Assembly (NCBI GenBank): GCA_029239755.1
Contig: JARBUI010000007.1
Location: 1 to 64,000, forward strand
Source of the DNA: Clostridia bacterium
Lineage (GTDB): Bacteria; Bacillota; Clostridia; Lachnospirales; Cellulosilyticaceae
Reading direction: 5' to 3'
Length of the DNA: 64,000 nucleotides
In this document: one piece after another, positions 1 to 9,386 of the stretch
Layout: each line of letters begins with the position of its first letter
Numbering within the stretch: position 1 is the stretch's first letter
Made by a program: the position numbers and the translations under genes
The notes under the pieces: generated by a model
Told to the model about the DNA's origin: nothing
Database searches by the model: none
The model's input: only the letters and a program-made list of their open reading frames with translations

Positions 1-38
1 CTATTTTTAATATCATACGGCAGAAAAACCGAAAAATC

Positions 39-178
39 AAACTGCATTTTAATTACAAATGTAGCTTTTCATTTACAAAAACTGCATTTCGATTTCAAAC
101 GTTGCGTTTCGCTTACAAAGATTCAGTTGTCAGTTACAAACATTGCATTTCGAATTACAAAGTGGCATCTCGTGTTAC
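39..178. repeat. Seven-copy tandem repeat, ~20 bp unit
   Basis: Seven imperfect head-to-tail units of 18-21 bp start at 39, 57, 77, 97, 117, 138 and 159. The approximate consensus is aaaCATTGCATTTCGATTAC. The flanking AAA and terminal TTAC are best conserved and the centre varies. There are no unique spacers between units, so it is not CRISPR. It lies upstream of the AraC gene at 322. The period is about two helical turns, so it could be an array of protein sites, or the decayed tail of a gene left of the window. Confidence 0.8.
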
Positions 179-191
179 TATTAACCAGCTC

Positions 192-220
192 TATTTAATT
201 ATAACGAAATAGTGTATAAT
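192..220 (+). promoter_or_regulatory. Possible promoter of the AraC gene
   Basis: A perfect TATAAT lies at 215-220 with a weak TATTTA 17 bp upstream. This would give an untranslated leader of about 95 nt. The -35 is poor, so an activator may be needed or the call may be wrong. Confidence 0.4.
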
Positions 221-321
221 ATTCTTAAAGAATATTGCCTAACTAACGTATTTTTCTATCTATATTGCTCTTAAATGATAATTTATTTTCAAATTAAGTT
301 TAAAGGAAAGGAGGGCATCTA

Positions 322-1188
322 ATGGACGATAAAACTTTTTGGGCACTTAATCATTCACTTATGCTTGAACATAAAAGCCGGGATTATCCCTTTAGTATGG
401 TCTCCAATCATTTTCATAATGAACATGAAATTTTTTATTTATTATCAGGAGAACGCTATTATTTTATAAGCCATCAAGTGTACCATATAAAAAAAGGAAG
501 CCTGGTTTTTATTCCTTCTAACGAAATTCATAAGACCAGTATGGTCACCGAAACCTCTCATGAACGTTTTCTCATTTATTTTAAAGATTCTTTATTTGAG
601 AAACATCGAAATGTTCTAGGGGATATTAGTATATCAGAACTTTTTTTGCCTACTTACCCTGTACTTGATTTAAATACCGAAGAACAGCAGTACATTGAAC
701 ACCTTTTATCTTTTATGTTAGAGGAGATACAGAGTCAAGACCTAAAATATGAGTCTTTGCTGCTTTCAAAATTAACTGAACTCTTTGTATTTATAATAAG
801 AAAACAAGCCAAATGGAGTGCAGATGACAAGCCCCAAACAGCCAAGAGCGCGAAATATAAAAAAGTCCATGAAATAGCGAGCTATATTAGCAAGTATTAT
901 TTAGAGTGTGGTTCCTTAGACGAAATAGCTCAAAAGTTTTTTATCAGCAAGTTCTATCTATGCCGTATTTTTAAAGAAGTAACAGGTGTTACAATTAATG
1001 AGTACATTAATATTACTAAGATAAGACAGGCCAAAATACTTCTTGAACAAAGCCATCTTAATATGACACAAATTGCTGAAGCAGTAGGATATGACCATTT
1101 GACGTATTTTGAAAAAGTTTTTAAAAACTACTTAAATATGACACCTCTGAAATATAAAAAAACCTATAAAAAAGAGAGACACATTTAA
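322..1188 (+). CDS. AraC family transcriptional regulator
   Basis: This is a 288-residue cytoplasmic regulator. The N-terminal part (about residues 20-100) looks like the cupin AraC-type ligand-binding domain, with the histidine-rich stretch NHFHNEHEIFYLLSG typical of this fold. The C-terminal 100 residues form the double helix-turn-helix DNA-binding domain, including FYLCRIFKEVTG and the closing signature AVGYDHLTYFEKVFKNYLNM. The start at 322 is preceded by AAAGGAGGG. It is convergent with the glycan-degradation operon that ends at 1321, so it is not in that operon; its target may lie left of the window or be the same locus in trans. The ligand is probably a sugar, by inference from the family and context only. 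Confidence 0.9.
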   Translation: MDDKTFWALNHSLMLEHKSRDYPFSMVSNHFHNEHEIFYLLSGERYYFISHQVYHIKKGSLVFIPSNEIHKTSMVTETSHERFLIYFKDSLFEKHRNVLGDISISELFLPTYPVLDLNTEEQQYIEHLLSFMLEEIQSQDLKYESLLLSKLTELFVFIIRKQAKWSADDKPQTAKSAKYKKVHEIASYISKYYLECGSLDEIAQKFFISKFYLCRIFKEVTGVTINEYINITKIRQAKILLEQSHLNMTQIAEAVGYDHLTYFEKVFKNYLNMTPLKYKKTYKKERHI

Positions 1189-1199
1189 AAAGAAATGAC

Positions 1200-1240
1200 A
1201 AAAAGCTCTAAGCGCATTGTAAACGCCTAGAGCTTTTCTT
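1200..1240 (+). terminator. Intrinsic terminator after the AraC gene
   Basis: AAAAGCTCTAAGCG pairs with CGCCTAGAGCTTTT around a short loop, followed by CTTTAG. It begins 12 nt after the AraC stop codon. The A-rich 5' side could let it work on the minus strand too. Confidence 0.75.
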
Positions 1241-1320
1241 TAGCTAATGCTACATCCACACCATTTCGTGAGCAGCCTTTCATATCCATTCTTGGCTTTT
1301 AATTTTATTATTGCTTATTT

Positions 1321-2439
1321 CTATTCAGCTAGGTTTAATGCCTCTGCTAAAGCCAGGATTGTCAGAGACTGTCCATAAGCCATCGGCGCAATGACGATAT
1401 TTTTATAATGTTCTGCACTATAGCCCATCCCAGTTCCAGCTGATACGTTCAAGACAGTTCCGTCTTTGTCGATATTCTTCAAAATTGCTTGAACACCCTT
1501 TCTCGCACATTCCAGATAAGAATCATCTAAAATACCATAACGGATTCCCTTCAGTATGCCGGCAGTAATTGCAGCAGACCCTGATACCTCTTCATAACTT
1601 GAGTGGTCTGTCAGCACTGTATGCCATAATCCGTTTTTACTCTGTAGTTCTTTCAGCTTCTCTACTTGTGCTTTGTACGTATCAATAATAAATGTCTTTA
1701 CCCCTGGAGTTAATGTGCCTTTAAACATATCCACATAATCTAAGATGCCAAGGGTAAACCAGCTGTTTCCACGGCACCAAAAAACCCCACCAAAATTATC
1801 TCTTCTATTAAAAGACCATCCGTGGTAGAAAAGTCCCGTATGCGTATCATATAGATATTTAATATGGATTAGCACCTGATGAATGGATTCATCAATCCAC
1901 TCTTGATTCTTGTATTTCTGTCCTATTTTATTGAGAAATAAAACTGTCATAAATAAAGTGTCAATCCACATCTCACTTTCATTAAGACGAACTCCCTGCC
2001 TGTCACCATTTGCACTTGTCACATGCTGAAAACCGCCTTCTTTTGTCCTTGGAATACAGTTCATTAGCCAGTTTGCCCAATCTAGACATAAATCTTCAAA
2101 TTCTTTATCTTGATACCATTCATTTAATTGTACCAGTGTAAGCAGAGGCGTCGTTGTGTTGATATTTCTAGAAGGAAGCCCCTGTGCAATGTTTCCTTTA
2201 AACCAGTCATACAGAAATTTTTTATAGTCCTCATTCCCCTGATATTCCATGACCTTCAAAAGTCCATAAATACCTACTCCCTGTGGCCAATCCCATTCTG
2301 CAATTCCGAAATCACGTTTAAAAAAGCCGACTGCTTCTCCACCACTTTTTAATTCTTCTTCATTTTCTGGTAGATTCATTAGCTTTTGGATGACTAATTC
2401 TAACTTCTGCTCAATTATTTCTTTTTTTATATTTTTCAT
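1321..2439 (-). CDS. GH88/GH105-type unsaturated glycuronyl hydrolase
   Basis: This 372-residue protein has no signal peptide and is expected in the cytoplasm. It resembles the YteR/YesR family, which removes the unsaturated uronic acid left by polysaccharide lyases from the end of imported oligosaccharides. Visible family marks are AEWDWPQGVGIYGLL (residues 48-62), WIDTLFM with Asp160 (probably the catalytic acid/base) and FWCRGNSWF (220-228), which corresponds to the family WGRGNGW block. The length fits the family (about 360-380). It is the last gene of the minus-strand locus and starts 20 bp after the isomerase gene, with GAGAGGG as ribosome site. The exact substrate (rhamnogalacturonan-like or other uronide) cannot be read from sequence. 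Confidence 0.85.
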   Translation of the reverse strand: MKNIKKEIIEQKLELVIQKLMNLPENEEELKSGGEAVGFFKRDFGIAEWDWPQGVGIYGLLKVMEYQGNEDYKKFLYDWFKGNIAQGLPSRNINTTTPLLTLVQLNEWYQDKEFEDLCLDWANWLMNCIPRTKEGGFQHVTSANGDRQGVRLNESEMWIDTLFMTVLFLNKIGQKYKNQEWIDESIHQVLIHIKYLYDTHTGLFYHGWSFNRRDNFGGVFWCRGNSWFTLGILDYVDMFKGTLTPGVKTFIIDTYKAQVEKLKELQSKNGLWHTVLTDHSSYEEVSGSAAITAGILKGIRYGILDDSYLECARKGVQAILKNIDKDGTVLNVSAGTGMGYSAEHYKNIVIAPMAYGQSLTILALAEALNLAE

Positions 2440-2459
2440 TACCGTTCCCTCTCTTTATA

Positions 2460-3281
2460 TTACGGATACCTTTTCCACAGTTCTTTCATATATAAAATGT
2501 CCTTTTGAGCTGTTTTTGGATTTAATTCCTCTCTTACAGCTACAATATCAGATTTATTTTTATTCATCCATTGTATAATCTCCGAATAACGGACTACGCC
2601 TTCCCCAAGGCACACTGGGCAATATTCTTTATTAGGTCCTTCTATGAAATCTTTCATGTGAATGGCTTCTATTTTATCTCCAAGTCTGTCCAGCCATTCT
2701 TTCCAGTATGCCTCTTGATTAATTTCTGGAAATTTTAATACATTAGCTGGATCAAAAATCATTTTTAGATGAGTACTGTTTATTTTTTCAAAAACAGAAA
2801 CTGTCGTCTCCAAATTCTCCAGCGGATGCCAGTATACTGGCTCGATAGCCATATCCACATTCAGACGTTCTGCTTCTTCTACAAGACGTGAAATGCTATC
2901 TAGCATATAAGGATGCCATATTTTCTTCTCATCCTGGTTCAAATGCGGATATGCAGTCTCCGTTCCTACAATAGATGCTCCTAAAATCTTATTCCATGCC
3001 AGACACTTCCTGAATGTCTCTACTGCTGCCCTTCGAACCTCATTATTCGGATTTCCTAAATCCATATAGCAGCCTAAGATGTGGATTTTGATTCCTGCTT
3101 CTTCAAAATTTCGACGGATTCTCTCGATCAGTTTGGGCGTTATCTCATCATAAGAATTTATTTCCGAAAATGCTTTTGGCAGCACAAGCTGTGCTGCCTC
3201 AATACCCTCTAACTTCAATAATGCTGCAAGTGCATTTATTGGCTGTTTCCCATAATCATGAGTTCTTACTCCTACTAACAT
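2460..3281 (-). CDS. Sugar phosphate isomerase/epimerase family protein (TIM barrel)
   Basis: This 273-residue protein of the xylose-isomerase-like / AP endonuclease 2 superfamily has alternating strands and helices of a TIM barrel. Metal-site acidic residues are visible in MAIEPVYWHPLE, FDPANVLKF, AIHMKDF and VREELNP. Members interconvert ketoses and aldoses or epimerise them. Here the gene sits between a DUF624 gene and the unsaturated glycuronyl hydrolase, so it probably processes a monosaccharide released by the locus. AAGGGGAGAA precedes the ATG. The sequence does not distinguish isomerase from epimerase or from myo-inositol-type dehydratase relatives. Confidence 0.8.
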   Translation of the reverse strand: MLVGVRTHDYGKQPINALAALLKLEGIEAAQLVLPKAFSEINSYDEITPKLIERIRRNFEEAGIKIHILGCYMDLGNPNNEVRRAAVETFRKCLAWNKILGASIVGTETAYPHLNQDEKKIWHPYMLDSISRLVEEAERLNVDMAIEPVYWHPLENLETTVSVFEKINSTHLKMIFDPANVLKFPEINQEAYWKEWLDRLGDKIEAIHMKDFIEGPNKEYCPVCLGEGVVRYSEIIQWMNKNKSDIVAVREELNPKTAQKDILYMKELWKRYP

Positions 3282-3313
3282 AGTATATTCTCCCCTTTTT
3301 TATATTGAAAACT

Positions 3314-3931
3314 TCAGTCCATATACCTGTCAAATAATTTTCTAAATATATGAGCATTGATCCACGCAGAAAAAGCTATTCCGATTATGATATCAATAAA
3401 CATTGCAATAACTAAATCACCTATAAAAAGCATAAATACGGGAAGTAAACTAACTGCTGTAATTAAAAGCGTATAAGGAAGATGAGCTAATGCCATCATT
3501 AGTGAATTTTTAAATGCCTTTTTAGTACTGTTTTTGAAAAAGGCAAGTATTGGAAAGATATAGTTTGCCGTAATAATCGTTAAAAATGCAATCAGTGCAA
3601 AGGGAATAAACATTATTCTTGCGCTTGCCATCTCTATGTGGCTGCTAAAATAAAAATCAAAATAGAGTACACTGCTAATCAGAAGAAAAATCCCCCATAT
3701 CATTGTGGACTGCTTTAGGTTGTCTTTAAAAGCTTGAAAAAAACTGGCAAAAACATAGGACTCCTCATTTCTCACCATCCTAAGCACCACATATTGGAGT
3801 GCTGTGGTGGATGCGCCTATCGTTACAATCGGAATACAAAAGATAAGCCATAGGAGATTGAGCAGTACTAAGTCTGCTATCTGTCCTATAAAATGATTTA
3901 GTTTACCATCCATTGCAAATAATCGACTCAT
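3314..3931 (-). CDS. YesL-like DUF624 membrane protein
   Basis: This is an integral membrane protein of about 205 residues with four to five hydrophobic helices. The N-terminal pattern (MSRLFAMDGKLNHFIGQIADLVLLNLLW) is typical of DUF624, the family of B. subtilis YesL. I chose the ATG at 3931 because GGGAGG lies 7 nt upstream; a TTG further upstream would place that ribosome site inside the gene. Family members are nearly always encoded beside CUT1 sugar transporters and YesMN regulators, as here, but their molecular role is not established. It lies between the GH115-like gene and the isomerase gene. Confidence 0.85.
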   Translation of the reverse strand: MSRLFAMDGKLNHFIGQIADLVLLNLLWLIFCIPIVTIGASTTALQYVVLRMVRNEESYVFASFFQAFKDNLKQSTMIWGIFLLISSVLYFDFYFSSHIEMASARIMFIPFALIAFLTIITANYIFPILAFFKNSTKKAFKNSLMMALAHLPYTLLITAVSLLPVFMLFIGDLVIAMFIDIIIGIAFSAWINAHIFRKLFDRYMD

Positions 3932-3959
3932 GATATATCCTCCCAACTAACTGATAATC

Positions 3960-5990
3960 TTAATCCCATTTTTCTTTCATTAGTGCAAACAACTCTTGAT
4001 CCTTTAGATGATTTTCCATAACCAAAATCAGCATAACTAGGCGATCCTCCTCAGAATAAAGGAAGTCACGCTGCCACTCATAGAAATGAGGGCCATCTCC
4101 CAGATTTCTTACGTAGCTCATGAGGCTTTCTAAAAGCCAGGCGCTCTGCTTTATATCAGCCAGGCATTCATTTTCATAAAAGTTGTGCCATTTTCCATGC
4201 TCTCTTGAACGCATAAACGTATTTGCCGTCAGGTACTCCTCTCTAGCCTTCCCTGCATAGTAAAAAGACTTTTGATATTGTCCGTCCATGGCTCCAATGA
4301 GGCTTTGGCATACTAGATATGCTCCGGCATAGCAATGATAGTGAATCTGCGCCTGTAGCAGCAGGGAATCCTCAAACAGCCTTCGTGCCCCTGATATGCC
4401 TGATTCTTCCTCTATAATTTCCACATTCACCTTTTCACATTTACGCAGATACTCTCTGTAGTTCCTTTCCCCCCTCTGACATAATTCCTGATACCACTGC
4501 ACCTGTCCTTTTAAGTCCTTGGCATCTGTGGCCCATATTAAGTGCTCGGAACGAACCTCTTCCCGCTTCATGTACTGGGATATAAGCATTCTTGCCACAT
4601 GGTTGGAAAACTGCTCTCCTGCATGGTCATCTTCATGGGGACCATAGGCAATAGTATATTTAGGGTAGTCTGCTAAGCAGCCAGATATGATGCTCTCATT
4701 TTTCTTTCCATAATAAGTAGTGACATAATCTTGGCGGTGCTCCTCTATGTCAACCGTACCATGACGCCAGATTTTCGCAAGCAAATCTAAGAAATAGACG
4801 TGGGGCTTTATATTGGAGCAGTTCACTAGCCAGTAGTCCTTTACACCGCGCTTCATCACATCCTGTAATTCTCTGCATACAAACTCTGGAGAATTTTGAA
4901 GCATGGTGATGTGGTTGGCTGCCTGGAGATCGTAAAAGGATACGTGATAGTAGATACCGTGGCTTCCCATATCTTCATCCAAAGGCAGTGCGGGAATTCT
5001 CGGATTATGGTTTTCCTGGCGTCTGGTGACCATTTTCCCAAAACCATTATCTGCCCAAATTTTGATGACGTCCTCAGGTAAGTCCAGATATCCGCTCTGG
5101 TACAGCTCCATGGTTTCCCCATACAGATTGGTACAACACATAGCATCTGGCAGTTCCTGCTTTACCATATTATATTGCATCCAAATGAGGCGACTCATCA
5201 GCTTCCCCCGTGATTCCTGGGTCTGAAACTTAGGATCATCGTCCCAGAACGGACGATCGCCCTGTCCCCGAAAACCTAAATTCCAAATAACTTTCAGCTT
5301 CTTTTGGTCCTTGATACCCTGCTGCCACAACCCCTCAAATTTCTCTGGGTGTTCTTCATAGGACGGATTCAAATTGGGATAAGCTCTAGAGAACATCTGT
5401 GCACCTAGAGGTTCCGCATGATGATGGGTGATATAGAGTCCCATAGATGATGCCAGCCCCCGGTAACATTCCGAACTTTTATCCGTTCCCGGTATGACCA
5501 TGTTGCCACCACAGCGAAGCAGCGTCTCAAATACCATTTCCCAAGGCTCATCTTTCCTTCTGCTCACGCTCCATGTACGAAGCAGCACCTCATCATTCAC
5601 AAACCACCCCCGGAAAGTCACAGCATAAGGCTTAGAATTAAACTGATAGTCCCCTGCTACCTGATAAGCCTCACGGGGCTGAATCTGCTGGTCATTCCAG
5701 AACCAAAAATCCGTTATTCCTAGTATTGATCGACTAATTTCGTAAACCCCATACACAAAACCTAGTTCATCTCCAGCGTAGAGACATAGCCTATTATTTT
5801 CTGGATCGGCAACTATAGAAAAAGATTCTTTAGAAAGAGGTTTTTGGGTTAAAAAAAGAACCCATCCTGTCTCTTTGGAAGGAAGACACACCTTTTCGAT
5901 ATCCCTCTTCAGATTTTTCAAAGACCACTGAACAGGCTCAGTAGAAATCTCAGATATAATCTCTATATTTTTATTAATTGCTAAACCCAT
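3960..5990 (-). CDS. GH115-like alpha-glucuronidase family protein
   Basis: This 676-residue protein has no signal peptide. The start region (LCLYAGDELGFVYGVYEISRS, then ITDFWFWND) and FRGWFVNDE match the layout of GH115 xylan alpha-1,2-glucuronidases. Further marks are HHAEPLGAQ, WADNGFGKM and HGIYYHVSFYD. GH115 enzymes remove glucuronic or 4-O-methylglucuronic acid from internal xylose units. The protein is shorter than most GH115 enzymes (800-1000 residues) and appears to lack the usual C-terminal beta domain. Being cytoplasmic, it probably works on imported oligosaccharides. It follows the transporter permease genes with about 20 bp spacing and has a good AGGAGAAG ribosome site. Family assignment is by motif reading and needs a profile search. 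Confidence 0.7.
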   Translation of the reverse strand: MGLAINKNIEIISEISTEPVQWSLKNLKRDIEKVCLPSKETGWVLFLTQKPLSKESFSIVADPENNRLCLYAGDELGFVYGVYEISRSILGITDFWFWNDQQIQPREAYQVAGDYQFNSKPYAVTFRGWFVNDEVLLRTWSVSRRKDEPWEMVFETLLRCGGNMVIPGTDKSSECYRGLASSMGLYITHHHAEPLGAQMFSRAYPNLNPSYEEHPEKFEGLWQQGIKDQKKLKVIWNLGFRGQGDRPFWDDDPKFQTQESRGKLMSRLIWMQYNMVKQELPDAMCCTNLYGETMELYQSGYLDLPEDVIKIWADNGFGKMVTRRQENHNPRIPALPLDEDMGSHGIYYHVSFYDLQAANHITMLQNSPEFVCRELQDVMKRGVKDYWLVNCSNIKPHVYFLDLLAKIWRHGTVDIEEHRQDYVTTYYGKKNESIISGCLADYPKYTIAYGPHEDDHAGEQFSNHVARMLISQYMKREEVRSEHLIWATDAKDLKGQVQWYQELCQRGERNYREYLRKCEKVNVEIIEEESGISGARRLFEDSLLLQAQIHYHCYAGAYLVCQSLIGAMDGQYQKSFYYAGKAREEYLTANTFMRSREHGKWHNFYENECLADIKQSAWLLESLMSYVRNLGDGPHFYEWQRDFLYSEEDRLVMLILVMENHLKDQELFALMKEKWD

Positions 5991-6010
5991 TATTTTCTTC
6001 TCCTATCTCC

Positions 6011-6865
6011 TTACCCCTTAATACCGTCCATAGCAATACCATCCACAAGATACCTCTGAAAAATGATGAAAAATATAAGTGTAGGTAAAAGTGACAGTAC
6101 GGACATGGCGAATAGTCCACCGTAATTATTGTATGCATTTGGATCCAAGAACATATTTAATGCCAGTGAAAGAGTATATTTGCTAGGCGTGTTCATAAAA
6201 ATTAATGGTTGGAAGAAATCTTGCCAAATCCAGTAAAACGCAAAGATAGATGCCGTAACAAGAGCCGGTTTTACAACTGGAACCAAGATGCGAAACAGGA
6301 TAGAAATTCTGCCGCAGCCATCAATCTCAGCTGCCTCATCTAATTCCTTCGGTATTCCCCTAAAGAACTGAACCAGCATAAAAATAAAGAATGCAGTACC
6401 AAAAAACCATGGTAGTGTCAAGGCAATTCTGGTATCAATTAGATTCATCTTCTTTAAAATAATATACTGAGGAACAACCATGACCTGAGAAGGAATCATC
6501 ATCGTAATCATAACGCACGCAAACCAGAACTGCGAACCCCTGAACTTAATTCTGGTGAATGCATAGGCCGCAAACAGCGATACAACGACACACCCTGCCA
6601 TACCAGTCACTGTAACAAACACTGTGTTTCCAAGGAAAGTCAGAAAAGATACGCCTCCAACCCCTTTCCATGCACTTAAATAGTTAGTTGACATATCAAA
6701 AACTTCCGGAATCAAGGAATATGCATCCTTAAACATGGTCTCATTGCTCTTCATGGAACTTGCAAAAAGCCAAAGCAAAGGATAGATCATTAAAAATCCG
6801 ATTGCACAGGAAAAAAGGTGAAACAAAACGGAACCTAGCTTCTTTTTTTCTTTTACTCCTACCAT
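6011..6865 (-). CDS. CUT1 sugar ABC transporter permease (MalG type)
   Basis: This 284-residue inner-membrane permease has about six transmembrane helices. The cytoplasmic EAA loop (DEAAEIDGCGRISILFRILV) contacts the ATPase. The C-terminal end GIAMDGIKG is typical of MalG-type subunits. It pairs with the MalF-type permease just upstream (2 bp apart) and the lipoprotein at 7867. No ATPase gene is in the locus; CUT1 systems commonly share one MsmX-type ATPase encoded elsewhere. The substrate is probably an acidic oligosaccharide, given the neighbouring hydrolases. Confidence 0.92.
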   Translation of the reverse strand: MVGVKEKKKLGSVLFHLFSCAIGFLMIYPLLWLFASSMKSNETMFKDAYSLIPEVFDMSTNYLSAWKGVGGVSFLTFLGNTVFVTVTGMAGCVVVSLFAAYAFTRIKFRGSQFWFACVMITMMIPSQVMVVPQYIILKKMNLIDTRIALTLPWFFGTAFFIFMLVQFFRGIPKELDEAAEIDGCGRISILFRILVPVVKPALVTASIFAFYWIWQDFFQPLIFMNTPSKYTLSLALNMFLDPNAYNNYGGLFAMSVLSLLPTLIFFIIFQRYLVDGIAMDGIKG

Positions 6866-6867
6866 CT

Positions 6868-7788
6868 TTATTCATCTCCTCCCGATTCATAGTGCACCCA
6901 GTTGTTCTGAGTCTTAAATAGTATTACCGTAAATGCCGCAATAATGATTACTAATACCCAGGCTAGCGCACAGCTGTATCCCATGTCGAAAAAATTAAAT
7001 GCCCGGCGGTATAAATATAATACGTAAGTCAAAGTACTATCCAGTGGCCCTCCATCCGTGATGACATAACTTTCTGTAAATACTCGGAATCCATTTACGA
7101 GTTGAAGGATCAAATTGAAAAAAATGGTAGGTGTCAGCATAGGAAGTGTAATCTTAGTAAAAATTTCCCAGGGTTTTGCTCCATCTACTACTGCTGATTC
7201 ATACAAAGAATGTGGTATCTGCTTCAATGCTGCAAGGAAAATTAACATGGAAGATCCGAACTGCCAGACACCCATCAATATGATAACTGCCAGAGCAGTG
7301 TCCGTATTTCCAAGCAAAGAAACCTTTTGTTCGATTCCAAAGACGGAAAGTAAAGACATTACAACTCCCTGCTTTCCGAAAATCTGCCTCCATACGATAG
7401 ACACTGCTATACTTCCTCCGATAATGGAAGGAATGTAATAAATGGTCCGATACAATCCCAGTCCTTTATGTTTCGTGTTTAATAACATTGCAACGAAAAG
7501 AGCAAATGCCAGACGAAGAGGGACTAGAAAAATAACATAGATAAAGGTTACCTTTATTGCCTGCCAGAATGTATCATCAGTGGTAAATACTCGAATATAG
7601 TTTTGAAATCCAATAAATTGTGCCTCATTGAGCAGGTTAAAATTCGTAAAAGAATAGTATATAGAAATTATCATTGGAAGAAACCACATCAGGATAAATC
7701 CAAATAGCCATGGAAAGAGCATGACATAACCTGCAATATTATCTCTGCTTTTATAGCCTGATTTAGCCAAAGACTGTTTTCCTTTCAT
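6868..7788 (-). CDS. CUT1 sugar ABC transporter permease (MalF type)
   Basis: This 306-residue membrane permease has about six helices and an EAA loop (ESAVVDGAKPWEIFTKITLP). The N-terminal stretch GYVMLFPWLFGFILMWFLPM is typical of MalF/LacF-type subunits. It is translationally close to the MalG-type gene: its TAA is 2 bp before the next ATG and its last codons supply that gene's GGAGGAG ribosome site. Together they form the pore for the lipoprotein-captured sugar. Confidence 0.92.
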   Translation of the reverse strand: MKGKQSLAKSGYKSRDNIAGYVMLFPWLFGFILMWFLPMIISIYYSFTNFNLLNEAQFIGFQNYIRVFTTDDTFWQAIKVTFIYVIFLVPLRLAFALFVAMLLNTKHKGLGLYRTIYYIPSIIGGSIAVSIVWRQIFGKQGVVMSLLSVFGIEQKVSLLGNTDTALAVIILMGVWQFGSSMLIFLAALKQIPHSLYESAVVDGAKPWEIFTKITLPMLTPTIFFNLILQLVNGFRVFTESYVITDGGPLDSTLTYVLYLYRRAFNFFDMGYSCALAWVLVIIIAAFTVILFKTQNNWVHYESGGDE

Positions 7789-7818
7789 AAAACTTACCTC
7801 ATTTCTTTATGTTATTTA

Positions 7819-7857
7819 AAAAGAGAGAGCCCTTATTTTAACAGCTCTCTCTTTTTT
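7819..7857 (-). terminator. Hairpin between binding-protein and permease genes
   Basis: AAAGAGAGAGC pairs with GCTCTCTCTTT, with a 13-nt loop and a short T-run on the minus strand. It lies directly after the binding-protein stop codon. It probably acts as a partial terminator or 3'-end stabiliser that lets the lipoprotein be made in excess of the permeases. Confidence 0.7.
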
Positions 7858-7866
7858 CATTATAAG

Positions 7867-9225
7867 TTACTTAGCTGCGTTGTTTCTTTCCAGAATCTCT
7901 GTAGCCTGTTTTCTGAAGGCTGCTGCACCTTCCTCCGCTGTTGCCTGTCCATACAATACACTATTGCCTGCGTTTGCAAATGCTTCGTTTACTTCAGAAA
8001 TACCACTTGGATCTGCTGCTGGAGTTGCACCAGCTACTTTTGCTGCCTTACTTACGTATTCAAACATATCAATCTGCTGCGCTGTCATAGTTCCTTTTTT
8101 AATCATATAGTCACGAATTGCAGAAGATACAGGAGTTCCTCTCTCACCGCTAATAATATCATTGGCTTCCTCAGAATTAATGACCCAATCGATGAATTTT
8201 GCACACTCTTCTTTTACCTTAGAACTTTCCGCAATACTTAAGAACATACCCGGTTTCAGCCACAAAGCATCGTTTTCAGAAGCTGATGGCATTAATGCTA
8301 ATTTTAATGAATCGTTAGAATCCTTTACCATAGCTGCGAAATTGTTCCACTCAATGGTTGTAGCTGCCTTATCCGTTACTATTGGAAGAGCCTCTTTACC
8401 AACTGAAGCTATCTGAGACTGCTCATCCATATCTGGAGCCACATTTGCATCACTCATATCTTTCCACATCTGGAAGTAACTTGATGTAATAGCATCATCC
8501 TCAAATCCAAGCCCTGTTCCGTCTTCATTAAACAAAGCTTTACCATTTTGTCTTACCCAATAGTTAAACGGGTTAGTATCACCAAATGGCCCGATAATGG
8601 AAACAAGTGCACTTGGTTCTCCCATTTTCTCTGCTACCTTTGTATTTAATTCAATGTAATCATCCCAAGTCCAATCATCTGTAGGCATCTTAGCTCCAGC
8701 TGCCTCAATAACTGACGGATTGTAAGTAGTTGACAAGATAGCGGTAGATATTGGGATACCTGCTGTTTTACCGCCGATGGAACCTGTATTTAAAATATTT
8801 TCATCTACATTACTTACATTAATAACGCCGCTGTCAACGAACTCCTGAAGATCTGCCAAGGAATTATTCTTTGCATAAGTAGAGATATACAGATAATCCA
8901 TCTGAACAATATCAGGCATACTTCCTGAAGCTGCTTGAGTAGACAATTTCTCAAAGTAACCATCCCATCCGCTAGGTGAAGCTTCAAATTTCACATTCGG
9001 ATTCTTTGATGAATAAAGATCCAATAGTTCCTGGGTGTACTTATGTCTTGTATCACTACCCCACCAAGCAATTTTGATAGTAACTGGTTCATTCTCTGGT
9101 GCAGTAACCTTGGCCTCACCTGATGTGTTGTCTTTAGACTCAGTTTTGCCGCTGCATGCTGTCATAGAAAGAATCATTGTTCCTGCTAGAAACATAGCTC
9201 CAAGTTTTTTTACTCTGTTTTTCAT
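7867..9225 (-). CDS. Sugar-binding lipoprotein (SBP family 1, CUT1 transporter)
   Basis: This 452-residue extracellular solute-binding protein starts with a lipoprotein signal peptide and lipobox LSMTAC (Cys24), so it is anchored to the outer face of the membrane. The mature part opens with VTIKIAWWGSD, the usual first strand of family 1 binding proteins. The ribosome site AAGGGGG precedes the ATG. It delivers oligosaccharide to the permeases downstream; the hairpin at 7819 separates the two. A 160-bp gap separates it from the histidine kinase gene, long enough for its own promoter, although I cannot place one with confidence. Confidence 0.92.
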   Translation of the reverse strand: MKNRVKKLGAMFLAGTMILSMTACSGKTESKDNTSGEAKVTAPENEPVTIKIAWWGSDTRHKYTQELLDLYSSKNPNVKFEASPSGWDGYFEKLSTQAASGSMPDIVQMDYLYISTYAKNNSLADLQEFVDSGVINVSNVDENILNTGSIGGKTAGIPISTAILSTTYNPSVIEAAGAKMPTDDWTWDDYIELNTKVAEKMGEPSALVSIIGPFGDTNPFNYWVRQNGKALFNEDGTGLGFEDDAITSSYFQMWKDMSDANVAPDMDEQSQIASVGKEALPIVTDKAATTIEWNNFAAMVKDSNDSLKLALMPSASENDALWLKPGMFLSIAESSKVKEECAKFIDWVINSEEANDIISGERGTPVSSAIRDYMIKKGTMTAQQIDMFEYVSKAAKVAGATPAADPSGISEVNEAFANAGNSVLYGQATAEEGAAAFRKQATEILERNNAAK

Positions 9226-9386
9226 ACTTGTATTCCCCCTTGTATTATTTTTTTCACCTTATTATCATGCCTAAGCTGTAATAATGATATTCTATCAGCA
9301 GCGTCGAAGTATGAGAATGGAATTACTAGAGGAGTCACCAGAAAAAATCCGACTTTTTAATTTCTTCATCTCTAATACTTAGAGTC

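Noticed and set aside
39-178. Possible CRISPR array
   Set aside because: The units are directly adjacent with no unique spacers, are only about 20 bp and vary internally; no cas gene is present.
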